Assembly (NCBI GenBank): GCA_032718475.1 | Contig: JAUCBJ010006609.1 | Span: forward strand, 1-46,346 | Source of the DNA: Nemertoderma westbladi | Lineage: Eukaryota; Xenacoelomorpha; Nemertodermatida; Nemertodermatidae | Length of the DNA stretch: 46,346 bases | Direction: 5' to 3' | Part shown: piece after piece, positions 1 through 10,778 of the stretch | Numbering within the stretch: position 1 is the first letter of the stretch | How the letters are laid out: every line of letters begins with the position of its first letter | Translations under genes and position numbers: made by a program | Notes under the pieces: generated by a model | Seen by the model: the letters and a program-made list of their open reading frames with translations, nothing else | Database searches by the model: none | What the model was told of the DNA's origin: nothing

Positions 1-199
1 GAGGCCTTGATGGATATCTAAGGTAGTTTTCTATGTCATGTCTATGTCAATTACATACATAATATTAAATTTGTGTTTTGTGTTTATTACCGAACTCGCC
101 TGCTCTTCAACAGTGTTTATTATACCGATATTTGATTCAGTTATTATTATCTTTTATTATATTAATTATCTTAAATATTATTACGTCATACCGTTGCAG

Positions 200-275
200 G
201 ATAAAGACGAAATGCTTCCTGTATCTGGCAAATGAAGGCCGAAGGGCGGGATCTCTGATTGATGATGATTCCTAA
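200..275 (+). CDS. possible 3'-terminal exon of a gene that starts upstream
   Basis: A plausible splice acceptor (CCGTTGCAG ending at 199) is followed by a short open frame. In phase with one leading base it reads about 24 codons, ending in Leu-Ile-Asp-Asp-Asp-Ser and TAA at 273-275. An AATAAA lies about 80 bases downstream, near 353-358, as expected for a last exon. The frame starting directly at 200 also stays open, to TGA at 233-235, so the phase is uncertain. I do not recognise the protein tail. This rests on splice and poly(A) signals only and may be chance. Confidence 0.28.
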
Positions 276-1210
276 TCGCAATACGATGGAGCCTCACTGA
301 TTAATTGTTTTAATGTTTATTGAATTATTATTTTTTATATTTATTTAGAATACAATAAATTCAAAGTTAAAATAATACTTTATACCAAATTTCATTAAGC
401 CATTGAATAGATATAGCTCCAAACAGTTGCACAATGTACTAAACTGTATGGCAAAGGTCGACTCCACCCCGCGTGTTAGTATAACCCACCCTAACCCACC
501 TCCCTGTGTTCATTTCCATTCTCACCCTCAATACGAATAAAATGCAGATTAAAACGAAAGCTACTATTTATAATCGAAGTCCAGTCACCTCTCGGAACGT
601 GGGATCATCACACGTCAGGGCATACACATACTGGCTCAGCGAAATTAAACTAAAAAGTTACTAATAAAAATAGTTTAGAATAATGATGAAATTATTACTT
701 ATAAATAAAATATAATATGTGTAGGAATCCCTATCATGCATTGATGCTTACGGTGAGCAAAATAAACCAACGTTTTTTTCATCAGAATAAACAAACACAA
801 ACACTATAATAATATAAACTATAATATATTGAGCGCCAAAATTAACCAACTTCTGCACTCTATTTATAAAAATTAAAACTATGAAATTTATGGTATATTA
901 TATAGTATTATATAGTACAAGATATGAACTACATACTACAGTATCAACATGAATAGAATAATAACTGGAATAGAATAATCGACGTGTTTTACTGAGATTT
1001 AGTCCTGTTTTACGGACAACATTTTCCGTCTTTGTTTTGGCTTATGTCCAAACAATCGTGGGGACAGAGGAAATATAACTATATAAGAAAGTACATAAAG
1101 TAGCGATAATTGAAAGATATATTGACCATATTGGGGAGATCGATCTTGTAGATACTATGAGCGGCGATGTAATAGAGTTGAGTTGAGAAGAGTTGAGCAG
1201 ACACAAAATA
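276..1210. other. intergenic, AT-rich, no gene seen
   Basis: No coding frame, structured repeat or RNA gene is evident. The stretch is AT-rich with short simple runs. It lies between the possible last exon at 200-275 and the 3' end of the minus-strand OB-fold gene. No canonical AATAAA for the OB-fold gene was found close to its stop codon. Confidence 0.5.
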
Positions 1211-2767
1211 TTAATCTGATAGCAGTATTTCAGATACCTTCAGTATCTTCCGTTTCACTTCGACGGGATCGTCACCAAGGCTCTCCAAGGCGGCCCCCCA
1301 GGCAACAACCTGGCTTTCAATAAGCCTCTTCAAGGGTGTAGCCGGAGGTTGTTGAGCAGTGGCGACTGCCCCAGAACCTCTAAAGGGCGAGGTGTATGAT
1401 GGCGACATTGGTGGCGGGGGTGTCGGTGTAGGCGGTGGGGTCGGTGTCGGAACGGGGGGGGTTGACGAAATCTCCTCCTCATACGGGAGAGGAACTCCCG
1501 CCACAACAGAAGAACTCGGCATTAATTCCTATATTAAAAGTTGATAAATCAGTTAATTATTGGAATCACTATGACATTCAAACTTAGTTAAATCTTGAAA
1601 CAAAGCGACATGCTGCTGTTAGGGGGTCCATCATAAGTTAAATAAATACAAATAGATAAGGGTCTTCCCCAACGGTAAAAAAAAAATAATTAAATAAATA
1701 ATTGAATTAATTTAAATTAATTCAATTATTTTTTTTTTACCGTTGGGGAAGACCCTATCTATATGTATTTATTAAACTTAGTTAACAACGACTGATTACG
1801 AACAACAATGAACCCTAACATTTACTGTTTTGGTTAGGCTGCGACTATAACCTGTTTCTTTCCCTTATTTGACAATTAACAATGTTTATTCGACCAGGTG
1901 GGATTTTCCCCACCTGGTCGCACATAGTCGCGCCCCCCCCCCCCCCCCCCCCCCCATTTTACATAACATGATCTACGTTACTTAAGTTAACTGGACTGCA
2001 CTTCTGGGGTTCGAACACATGAACTTTGTGATATATAGAAGAGTTACAGAATAGGCAACTTACCTTGCCAGTGGTCCGGCCAGTACTATACAGGGTCTTT
2101 AGACCCTGGTAGTGCCGGATCTTTAAATTGCGAACTTCGCAAATGCTCCCTTTTGTTAGATTTAGCCGGTTCTCCAGAAACTTTCCTGGCTCCCACACAG
2201 TAAGTGTACACTCATTTGTACCGTCTCTTAGAGTATACGTTCGTATTGGGACTTCTTTCCCCGATACGGTGGCAACACCGTCCTCCGCGTCTGCCACATA
2301 TGCGACAATAACTAAAAATGAATTAGTCATAGAAATATCATTCAGCCAAGTCTGAAGTCTGTAAGGTACCCAATAAACTATACAGTTCAGTTGGATAATA
2401 ATATAAGCTTCTGAGCTTTCTGTATTTTAGTCGGGTTGGTGTTTCAGATAAAATAATACATTATTTTCAATATCTGAAGCGGTAGTCAAGACATATGATT
2501 GATGTATATTGTTTAATTGTTTGATAAACTATAAAAATTAACTATAAAAAACGTTGTTTACGGAGCACCGTAGCACTTTGTGTTTACAGTACGGTACACA
2601 GTAATTAAGGCAGACTTATTTTCTATGAAGACTCGGAAACAGGGAAATCGAACAGACAGTAAGTGGGAAGTAGACCTACATACGTAAATTAGATACATAC
2701 CTGACACAAATCCGCCAATCAATCCGTTAATCAATGGTCCCAAGCTCATACGTGGTTCCTCGTCCAT
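1211..2767 (-). CDS. three-exon gene: OB-fold (ssDNA-binding-like) protein with proline-rich tail
   Basis: Predicted exons on the minus strand are 2767-2701, 2311-2064 and 1528-1211. The ATG at 2767 has a strong Kozak context (GCCATGG). Donors are CAG|GTATGT and AAG|GTAAGT; acceptors are TTTTTAG and AATATAG. Phases agree: exon 1 leaves one base, exon 2 supplies two, and exon 2 ends on a whole codon. The product is 210 residues. Residues about 20-105 resemble an OB-fold nucleic-acid-binding domain, with a VIVAYVADAEDG strand, an LRDGT turn, LTVWEPG and a later YSTGRTTGK. The rest is Pro/Thr-rich, then a short charged helix. Layout and length resemble SOSS-B/hSSB1-type proteins, but similarity looks weak and an RPA-like or transposon-derived OB protein is possible. 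The exon structure is inferred from splice signals; the fold call is by pattern. Confidence 0.62.
1634..1780. mobile_element. MITE-like palindrome in intron 2 of the OB-fold gene
   Basis: The two arms are near-perfect inverted repeats. AGGGTCTTCCCCAACGGT occurs on the left and its reverse complement on the right. Outer arms (TAAGTTAAATAAATAC and GTATTTATTAAACTTA) continue the pairing, around an AT-rich centre that is itself self-complementary. The whole is about 147 bp. No coding capacity. It sits wholly within predicted intron 2 (1529-2063). A small non-autonomous DNA transposon is the likely identity; the family is unknown. Confidence 0.6.
1893..1956. repeat. 12-bp-stem hairpin followed by poly(C) tract
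   Basis: CGACCAGGTGGG is followed by a four-base loop and its complement CCCACCTGGTCG (about 1893-1920). A run of more than 20 C residues follows at about 1934-1956. Both lie in predicted intron 2 of the OB-fold gene. The hairpin could be the end of an old mobile element; the poly(C) run is simple sequence. Confidence 0.5.
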
Positions 2768-4341
2768 GGCGTGTAATTTTCACTCTTGTACGATTTATTT
2801 TAATAGGCCTACAGTAATAATAACAGGATACAGAATGCAAGACAACAAATACAGTGTACTGTATATAGAGGCAGACCAATCTAATCTACACCACTTTGTA
2901 GTCCAATAACCAATCACGCTAATTCATTAACCAGGCTCCTAAGTGTCTGCTGGCCGTGTACTGTAGAGGCCTGACCAATGTTACTTACACCACTTTATAG
3001 CCCTCTACCGTTCCCCCGTGATGGCAGTGGCAGCTCTCATAAATCAAAATCTGATCTCACCTGCTATATATTATACACAGCAATAAATAGAACAACCGTT
3101 AACCGTATAAACTGTATTATACAACCTAATTAATCATTATATAAATGATAAATGGTCAGGCATAGATACAAATGGCAATTGGTTGAGCTATTAATTAATC
3201 AATTAGTTGGTAAATCAACTAATTGTATAATTGAATTTACCAAAAAATTAATTTCAAATTAAAATCGAGCAAATGCGGATAAATAAGATTTAAAATTATT
3301 CAAAAATCTTCATGCGGGAAAAAAGACTCGTAGGACGTACTCCACGTCGAATACCAAAAATGCCCAAAACAGAACGTCGAATACAGTACCTAATGGCGAA
3401 TACCGAACGCCGAAAACAGAAGGTGAATACCGAATGGTAATTAAATTACAGTAGTCTTAGTCTAACTATAAGACTTAGAATAAAGAATACCAATTGTATG
3501 GCTAACCTAGTGATTTGGGAGGTTTTGTTTCTGGGTCTGCCGACGATGGACCATAGAGCAGGGGCAGGCCGCCGCGATCCCGATCTTATATATATGGAAC
3601 AATATTAATTCCCCTTAATATTGTATTATTGCAGTGTAATTCCCGAAATATCAGTGGAAGCATTGTAATTTAATAATATTTATTACATTGTGTACAAATC
3701 ATGGCTTCCAATTAACCATTGCGGCCCCCAATGCGAATACCTACTCGAATCAGCAAAGCTAAACTGCTACAGTGAATTGTTTTGGTTAAGAATAGACAGC
3801 CACTTTAACCTGTTCCTTTCTCTTAATTTATTATTAACATTATTGATTTGCCCTGATGGATTTGCGTCAATAGTTCGGCTCCCTGTTTCGAAATATAATT
3901 TATAATTATAAGTTAGTTCATTTTATTTTATCATTTGTGGAGAACTACTATTTCTTTAATTAAGGCCATGACTATATTTTCAATGCGCTTAGTATAACCC
4001 GTGCCCGTGACTCAGCTATTTCTCAACAAAATGCAGATTTTGTTACATATTTGGAATCTTTCAATGACACCTTTCCGTTTCTACCAACAAATCACTACAA
4101 GGACGTAAAATAACTGTGGTCGCGGTGCGACTTGTACAATGTTGTTTGAGGCACGTTTTTCAAACGGTTGTAGCAATAACTTGAAAGCGAAAATAAAACT
4201 TCTTACAGTAGGCCTACTCACCCAGCAAAACGTCGGTATGTCAAAATATCTTCGTTTCAAATCGTTTCTTTGTCTTCGTCTCAGCTGCTAAACTTAGTCC
4301 ATGTATGACTCGGGCGTAATGTTACATATCATACCTCAAGC
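2768..4341. other. intergenic region, no gene seen
   Basis: This is the 5' side of the OB-fold gene, so it should hold its promoter, but I can name no promoter element. Stretches at about 3770-3860 and 1825-1890 share a degenerate repeat (TTTTGGTTA, then AACCTGTT and TTATT), suggesting an old interspersed repeat. No convincing coding frame. Confidence 0.45.
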
Positions 4342-4381
4342 ACTAGAAAGCCGTGGCCCGAAGGGCCACGGGCTTTCTAGT
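4342..4381. repeat. hairpin with CTAGT terminus (Helentron-like 3' end)
   Basis: CTAGAAAGCCGTGGCCC and its complement flank GAAG, closing a long palindrome that ends GGCTTTCTAGT. A nearly identical hairpin is at 6424-6463, and the same GGCTTTCTAGT end is at 33761-33771. This is the 3' hairpin layout of Helitron/Helentron-type rolling-circle elements. Here it directly precedes the start of the next element, as in head-to-tail Helentron arrays. Confidence 0.55.
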
Positions 4382-6463
4382 CTAATATATATAAATCTCG
4401 ATTGTCTGTCTGTCTGTCTGTCTGTCTGTGTGTTTGTCATCGGCTATACAATCGAACCCATCTCGATGAAATCTCGCTTGCTATAGCTCGTTAGAAAGGT
4501 CTCGCCCTAACTCGTTGCAACGTAATACTCAGAGCCGTCTGAAGTTCGCCCGTCTGCCGCTAGAGGGCGATTTTCGTGATTTTCGGGCGAAATTTATCGA
4601 ATTATTTCGGTTCTTCTATCGGTAATTAATTGTTTAGAGGGGTAACATTTATCCCACCTGGTATAAAATTAACATGGGTAGATTCGCCGTGTCCCATTCT
4701 CACAAAGTTTTTATTTTATTCGAGTGTTTAATATAAATATGTATGATTATTTATTGATTAAAAATCAAATAGTGTATAAATATGTCATATTCGCCAAGCA
4801 GGATCGAATTGGCCTATAGTTATTGAATAGGGAAGAATTGTTTTCTGTATCATAGCAACGTTAAGGTAATTATTGAACTCGCAGCTAGCTGGCTGGGCAC
4901 AGATAAGGAGCTAGCAGGCTGGAGTGTTGATTGGGATGGGTTTGGGTTGTCTGTTGCGAATTGCTCAGAGTAATTCTGCTTTCTCAATCATTGGCTGCAT
5001 GGAAGGAGAGGTTTATAACATTTTTGTTTTACTGTTATGAATATTAAAAGTAAAATAATTATTTCTGTAGGCCTATACTTACTGTATTATTATTTTATCT
5101 AATATTATACATCTAATCTCGATGAAATCTCGCTTACTATAGCTCGTTAGATAGGTCTCGCCCTAACTCGTTGCAACGTAATACTCAGAGCCGTCTGAAG
5201 TTCCCCCATCTGCCGCTAGAGGGCGAATTGTCCGATAGTGAAAACCTGATCTCATTGGGTTGTTTTTAATGCTTTTGAGCTGAAACTTGGTAGCTATATA
5301 CTGCAGCATAGGCTGTATATTTCCGGAGTCACTGAGTTGTCCACAGTTCCCCAGTCTACCGTTAGAGGGCTAAATGTCTGAGAGTTAACATCTTCTCCAA
5401 CTTTGTTATTTATAATCCATTTAGACTGAACTTGGTAGGCATCTACTACAGCATAGGCTATATCTTTACTGAGTCGCGCAGAGTTGTCTACATTACCCGC
5501 GTCTGCCGCTAGAGGGCGAAATGTATGAAAGTTAACATCTCCTCCAACTTTGTTATTTACAATCCTTTTAGACTGAAACTTGGTAGGCATCTACTATAGC
5601 ATAGGCTATATCTTTGCGGAGTAGTAGAGTCGTCTACAGTTCCACAGTCAGCCGCTAGAGGGCGAATTTTCTGATAGTGAATACCTCATCCCATTTGGTT
5701 CTTTTTAATCATTTTGAGCTGAAACTTGGTTGGTATCTACTACATCATAGGCTGTATCTTTACGGGGTTGCAGAATCCTATTCACTTCCCCAGTCTACCG
5801 CTAGAGGGTGAAATGTCTGAAAGTGAACATCTTCTCCAACTTTGTTATTTACTAACGGTTTAGACTGAAACTTGGTAGGCATCTACTACAGCATAGGCTG
5901 TACCTTTACGGAGTCACAGAGTTTTATACAGTCCCCCCATCTGCCGCTAGAGGGCGACATATCTGATAGTGAACACCTCATCCCATTTGGTTCTTTTTAA
6001 TCCTATTGAGCTGGAACTTGGCAGGAATCTACTACAGCATATTCTGTATCTTTACGGAGTCCCAGAGTCGTCTACAGTTCTTCAGTCTACCGCTAGAGGG
6101 TGAAATGTCTGAATGTGAACATCTACACCAATTTTGTTATTTACAATCTGTTTAAGCTGAAACTTGAAAGGCAGGCATTTTACTTCACCATAAACCCCAT
6201 CTTTACCAAACTGCAGCGCCGTCTGCATTTCACCAGTCCGCAGGTAGAGGGTGGATCTGAAAGTGATCATTTTCTGAAAATTTTGATATTTACAATCTGC
6301 CTAAAGTTGAAACTTGACAGTTATCTCTTACAGTATGGGGGTGGTGTTTTATTTAATGATGGTGTCTGTTCCGTATGCAGTTCTCAAATCTCCCACACAT
6401 ATTCATATATCATCTGCACGTGCACTAGAAAGCTGTGGCCCGAAGGGCCACAGGCTTTCTAGT
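4381..6463 (+). mobile_element. non-autonomous Helentron-like element with 146-bp tandem repeats
   Basis: The element starts TCTAATATATATAAATC, followed by a (TGTC)n microsatellite. It ends in a hairpin at 6424-6463 terminating in CTAGT. A block at about 4458-4577 is repeated at about 5112-5228. The rest is a tandem array of about eight units. No Rep/helicase frame is present, so it would depend on an autonomous partner. Open frames inside are only shadows of the repeats. The class call rests on the ends; comparable elements with a tandem-repeat core (HINE and pearl types) are known from bivalve molluscs. Confidence 0.55.
5205..6260 (+). repeat. tandem array of 146-bp units
   Basis: The motif CCGCTAGAGGGCGA and its variants recur near 5212, 5358, 5505, 5651, 5797, 5943, 6089 and 6240. 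The step is 146-147 bp except the last, which is about 151. Each unit also carries GACTGAAACTTGGTAGG, CATAGGCTGTATCTTTAC and CAACTTTGTTATTTAC. Alternate units are more alike (GAATTTTCTGATAGTGAA versus GAAATGTCTGAAAGTGAA), suggesting growth by a two-unit step. Confidence 0.85.
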
Positions 6464-7055
6464 ATATTAATAAATCTTTTTAACCAAAGAATCTATTATT
6501 GTTTAACAATAAAGTTAATTATTTAATAGACAATGTTTTCTCGCTGAGACAGGGGGTGAGACACCTACAGGAGCAGGTTACTGAGGCACGTTATTATAAC
6601 CAAAACAATAAACAATAGCACAGATTACAGTTGTATTTGTGGGAGTAATCAGCTGTTATTTGTGTAGATTTTCCCCTGGAGAGGGATGTATTTTTATTGC
6701 CCCGAATCCCCCCTGTCTGTTTCATCTCTAAGACGAAATGATTCATAAAACAGAAAAGTAATTCTATTTGTAAAAGATAATTAAATAATATAATTCAAAG
6801 ATTCAGAAACTATATGTAACAACACAATATATGTTACAAACACACAACAATGGATGGTAGACTAATTATTAATTAACTAATTAATAACAACAGCACTAAA
6901 TGTATTTCCATAAATCGTAACGTTTAATTTTTAACTTTATTTATATTTTCCCAAACTAAAGAGTTTAAATTCGGTGAGTTTAACTAAAGATTAAAAGTTC
7001 CTCTTTCCAATACTTTTTTTCATCCTATAACTTTATTTCAATTAATTTCACTTGT
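6464..7055. other. intergenic region, no gene seen
   Basis: AT-rich sequence between the Helentron-like element and the 3' end of the WD40-CARD locus. No coding frame or structured repeat is supported. Confidence 0.45.
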
Positions 7056-8412
7056 TTATTTAGGAAGAGGCGGTTTTATTTCAATAATTTCAGCTAAGTG
7101 TTCTTGGTTAGTTTCCCTAAGTCCGTCACAGAACGTAAGAAAGTCTTTGTAGGGCCGTTTCTTAAGGATTTCAATAAGTTCATTGTTCCTTGTAAGACTA
7201 TCTGGATGTGATTTAATTTTTTCAACCTGATTTCCAGTTATAACAAATCGACTTTGTAGATAAATTATTAGTGGCTTTAATTCTAAATTATCAGCCAATT
7301 CCTATTGTCCCTCTGTGAGTTTATAAGGTACCAATAATTCCCTTAACTACCGTCTGTATTTCTTCCCCTAACGGACCCACCTTCCCAACGTATTTCCCTA
7401 TTTCTCCCCATTTTTTTGCTCCTTTTATTTTCTCACTAACTTCTCCTACATTAATATATTCTATCTGATCGGTTTGGTTTATATTAATTTTAATAATAGT
7501 TCCCTTTCTATAACCAATCAGTAGGTAATTCCCTTCTGGGTGGAAGTTAATAGAATTGAAATAGTTCGCCTCCCCACCCGGCCGACCCACAAACTCCTTT
7601 ATTACCCTCCCACCTCCATCTAATAAACTTATACACGATTAACCATCTATAAACGCGCTCCACACAGCAACCCTCCCACCCCGAGGTTCCCATTTAACCT
7701 CCGACCCTCCTACACTCTGTTCCCATAATTCCTCATAGGTTATAAAGGAAATACATTTAGTGAACCCGCGACCCCCTATTAACAGTTTAGTACCATCTGT
7801 ATTAAACGCTACCGACCAGACTTCCCTCTCCCCTTCCATAAGAACCTTTATTAGGTTCCCTTTGAGGTCCCAGAGATTAGCGGTTCCATCCCAGGAACCG
7901 CTAACTACTTGAGAACCATCTGTAGAGAATACAATGTCGGTTACCCAGTTACTGTGAGCCGCCCAAGTTTTATGAGTAAATAAATTACCTGTTGCGGTAC
8001 CGGAAGGATTTATTGTAATGATGGATAAAGTTCCATCATTACAACATGTGGATAAAACGTTGGGGTCCGATGGAGAGAAGGTGAGAGCGAACCGATCTGT
8101 TTCTGTAGACTCCGAGTTTATACGGAGTTCATTGTGAGCGACGTGGAACAACAGCTCACGACTCTCCGTATCCCAAACATTTACGCCCCCACCGTCCCCA
8201 CTAAAGACAGTTCCCGCGACTCTCTTGGCATCACTTGATATAGCGCATCAGGTTATTCCTCTCTTATCCTCATCTTTGTACCGCCCGATAACTCCGGGGT
8301 TCGATGTATCGCAAACAACGACGCCCTCGGAACCGGCGTACAGGAACTTGTCTCCATCCGGGAAATGTTGGAGGTCGCCCAGCCATATATTATCCGATAG
8401 AGCAGCTTCCAT
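7056..8412 (-). pseudogene. WD40 propeller plus C-terminal CARD-like domain, interrupted
   Basis: From ATG at 8412 one frame runs to 7321 with only two interruptions: TGA at 8250-8248 (codon 55) and TAA at 7641-7639. It encodes about seven WD40-like blades; the clearest reads VSGSWDGTANLWDLKGN, and others include FSPSDPNVL and INFHPEGNYLLIGYRKG. After a frame change between 7321 and 7298, a further 70-80 residues (ending 7056) look like a death-fold/CARD: IYLQSRFVITGNQVEKI, a six-helix spacing and FLTFCDGLRETNQEHLAEII. A WD40-CARD protein would suggest an apoptosis or innate-immune scaffold, as in the APAF1/NLR world. No NB-ARC domain is seen. The copy is intronless apart from a possible 50-60 base gap before the CARD, so it may be a decayed gene or retrocopy. 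Confidence 0.6.
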
Positions 8413-9060
8413 TGTTTTATCTGAGTTAATTAATTAATATTCAAGTATAAAAGTATCGGAATTAGTTATAAAATATATGCTATACAGTACTGTAGGCCTA
8501 CTGGTATAAATAGCCCAATAGGAGTTGGAATTTGGTCGGAACCAGTGCGGGAGCCGGAGTTTAGTTAAAAATATAAAAATTAAAATGTTTTAAATGTTTT
8601 AAATAAACATTTTATATTTTTTCGTTCAAGAAATAAAACATCGCTCATAATTAATATCACAATTTACGAATTTTCTCGTTAAAATGCCATTCCAGGAATT
8701 AATTTATCATCTTTACATCTGACAACAACATTTCACTAGTAAAAAAAATAGTGGGAAGAGTTTGTAATAATTATTCCAAATTAAAGTAGCAAAAATGCTT
8801 CAACAATAATATACAAACGTCGCCAAGATCACACTACCGGTACCGAGGCCTTGTAGGTGCCAGAGTAGGCCTACTGGTATCTAATTTATCTAAAATGTTA
8901 TTGCAAATAGATTTTCGTAGTGTATTTAACTACGTAGTAACACCAATACAGTAAGTGTTGTGGCATCGTCTATTCATAGTAATATAGGGTGTCGTTGCGT
9001 TACGGCTAATTTTTTGGGAGATTAGCCGTAACGCGACTTTTTAAAGTCGCGGTACGGCTA
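8413..9060. other. non-coding; ends in an inverted repeat
   Basis: No gene seen. At about 8997-9045 GCGTTACGGCTAAT and ATTAGCCGTAACGC form a 14-bp stem with a short loop. A weaker TCGCGGTACGGCTA echo follows. This hairpin directly precedes the repeated unit starting at about 9060 but is absent from the second copy at 14624, so it is not part of that unit. Confidence 0.5.
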
Positions 9061-10507
9061 CTCTAAAAGTCGCTAATTAACTATTAATAAATGCCACAAA
9101 CTGCAAATTGATTTATTATTATACAAAAATGCCACAATTCCTAAAAATATGCCCTGTAATACAGTTGCAGTAATATAATAATCAATAATCTGATAATTCC
9201 TTAATAATAATTTGACTTAAAAAAACGTACTATAAAAAATGATCGATTAATTAAAAATTACTTAGGCCTATACTTATAAATTAGGTACATAACTAACTAA
9301 AAAAACTATTATTAAAATTTATTAATTATTAATAACATGAATAATAATTAGTAGGACTACTGTATAAAACGTCACAACAAATTACTGCAAAGTAATTCGC
9401 AACATAATTATATTGTAAAGTTATATTATTTAAAAAGTAAGAAATTAACTAAAAGTTACAATTAATACATGCAACAAGTATGGGCCACAATTCCAACTAA
9501 ACCTAGGCTATATGGGAACAATTGCAATTTTACTTTCTCGTTCGCGTCATCCCGCTTCATTACCATCGAGCAACGACAACATGTTGGGGGTGTTTACGGA
9601 CCGAGATTGTGTCTTATCCACCACTGAAAGACGGCTGCAGATGACAGGATGACATCCGCGAAATGTCTGCTAATTGTAAATCGTTTCAGGCACTTAAACT
9701 GTCATTCTTGCTCTCCTCCCCCAGTGTCGCCGGTATGATTGAACAGTAGGTAACGATAGTGCGGTTGTCTGGTACTGGCAGGGCGGTACTGACAGTCAGA
9801 CTGTCAGTACTAGGTAACGGTAGTGCGGTTGTCTGGTACTGGCAGGGCGGTACTGACAGTCAGACTGTAGGCCTAGTTAAATTAAGTTAAGTATTTTCTA
9901 GAAATTACAGTTATTTACAAGTGCTTCGCGAAGGGCACATCGTCCTTTGCAGCCGTAAAATTTATACCACATTAAATACAAGACCTGGCTGTCTGGGGTG
10001 TCTGTCTGTAGATTTTCCGGCAAATTGAAGGAAAATTAAGGAAATGGTGCACGAAAACAGGCAAAAATTTACTTTTCGAGAAAGAAGCCATGATTTTCTC
10101 ATGACTCATGATTTGCAATTGTGATGCTCGAAGCGAAAAATTACACGAATTTAAAATTTTTTTCTATGAAGTTGCACATAGGTTTTAGAAAGTGTATGTG
10201 TGAAATATGAGACAAATCGGTCCAAAAATAGCCACTGGGGAAAGGTGTTTGTCACTCTGTCTCAAATGTGATAGAACCAGGATGGAGGCCCCCAAACAGG
10301 AATGAGCCAATGGTAGGAATAATTATTATTCCAAAATAATCAAAAAACTGCTAAACATACTTCAACAATTTCAAAAGACCAATTGCGAAGATCGGACAAT
10401 CAAATTTATCTAAATTATATTGCAAATAGATTTTCCTAGTAACTATATAAAGGACTTATAACAGCAAATACGTGTTGGTGTTGTGGTACAGTTAATTCAT
10501 ACAGTAG
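9060..10507 (+). repeat. interspersed repeat, copy A (uninterrupted)
   Basis: This 1.4-kb segment matches 14624-14873 plus 30891-31996 in the same orientation, with scattered substitutions and small indels. Both copies begin TCTAAAAGTCGCTAATTAAC and end near GGTACAGTTAATTCATACAGTA. It has no coding capacity. Copy A keeps the unoccupied site (CTAACTAAAAAAACTATTATT, near 9293-9315) into which the BEL element has inserted in copy B. It carries a private tandem duplication of about 66 bp near 9750-9868 (GGTACTGGCAGGGCGGTACT twice). Confidence 0.75.
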
Positions 10508-10531
10508 TACTCTATACGGAACCGGTGTAAC

Positions 10532-10650
10532 AGCGGATTCTGTCCCCCCGCGGATATGGTCCGGGGGGACCGAATCCGCTAGCGGATTGAGTCCGGGGGG
10601 ACCGAATCCGCTAGCGGATTCTGTCCCCCCTCCGCAGATTGAGTCCCCCC
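10532..10650. repeat. GC-rich direct and inverted repeat cluster
   Basis: AGCGGATTCTGTCCCCCC occurs at about 10532 and 10613. Its inverted form GGGGGGACCGAATCCGCT occurs twice between them, joined by AGCGGATTGAGTCC. The cluster is strongly palindromic and far more GC-rich than its surroundings. It lies between the end of repeat copy A and the 3' end of the LINE. Confidence 0.7.
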
Positions 10651-10778
10651 TTAAATTATAATTTTACAGTACAGTCAGACAGTGCTGAGTGCAGCAGTAC
10701 TGGTACTGACATAGCAGCGTAGCTTATGCATTAAATTATAGACTGATTAAAACTGCAGTAGCTACCACTACTGGTAGC

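Noticed and set aside
1359-1544. Plus-strand Gly/Val-rich frame
   Set aside because: Antisense of the proline-rich exon 3 of the OB-fold gene.
3690-3905. 71-residue plus-strand frame
   Set aside because: No recognisable domain; overlaps an old degenerate repeat also seen near 1825-1890.
5205-6260. CRISPR-like array
   Set aside because: The whole 146-bp unit repeats, with no unique spacers, in eukaryotic DNA; it is a tandem repeat in a mobile element.
6100-6526. Open frames of 120 and 70 residues
   Set aside because: They run across the tandem repeat and the terminal hairpin of the Helentron-like element; shadows of repeats.
8248-8250. In-frame TGA of the WD40 locus as selenocysteine
   Set aside because: A second stop (TAA 7641) and a frame change follow in the same locus, and WD40 propellers have no known selenocysteine at this place. 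Decay is simpler.
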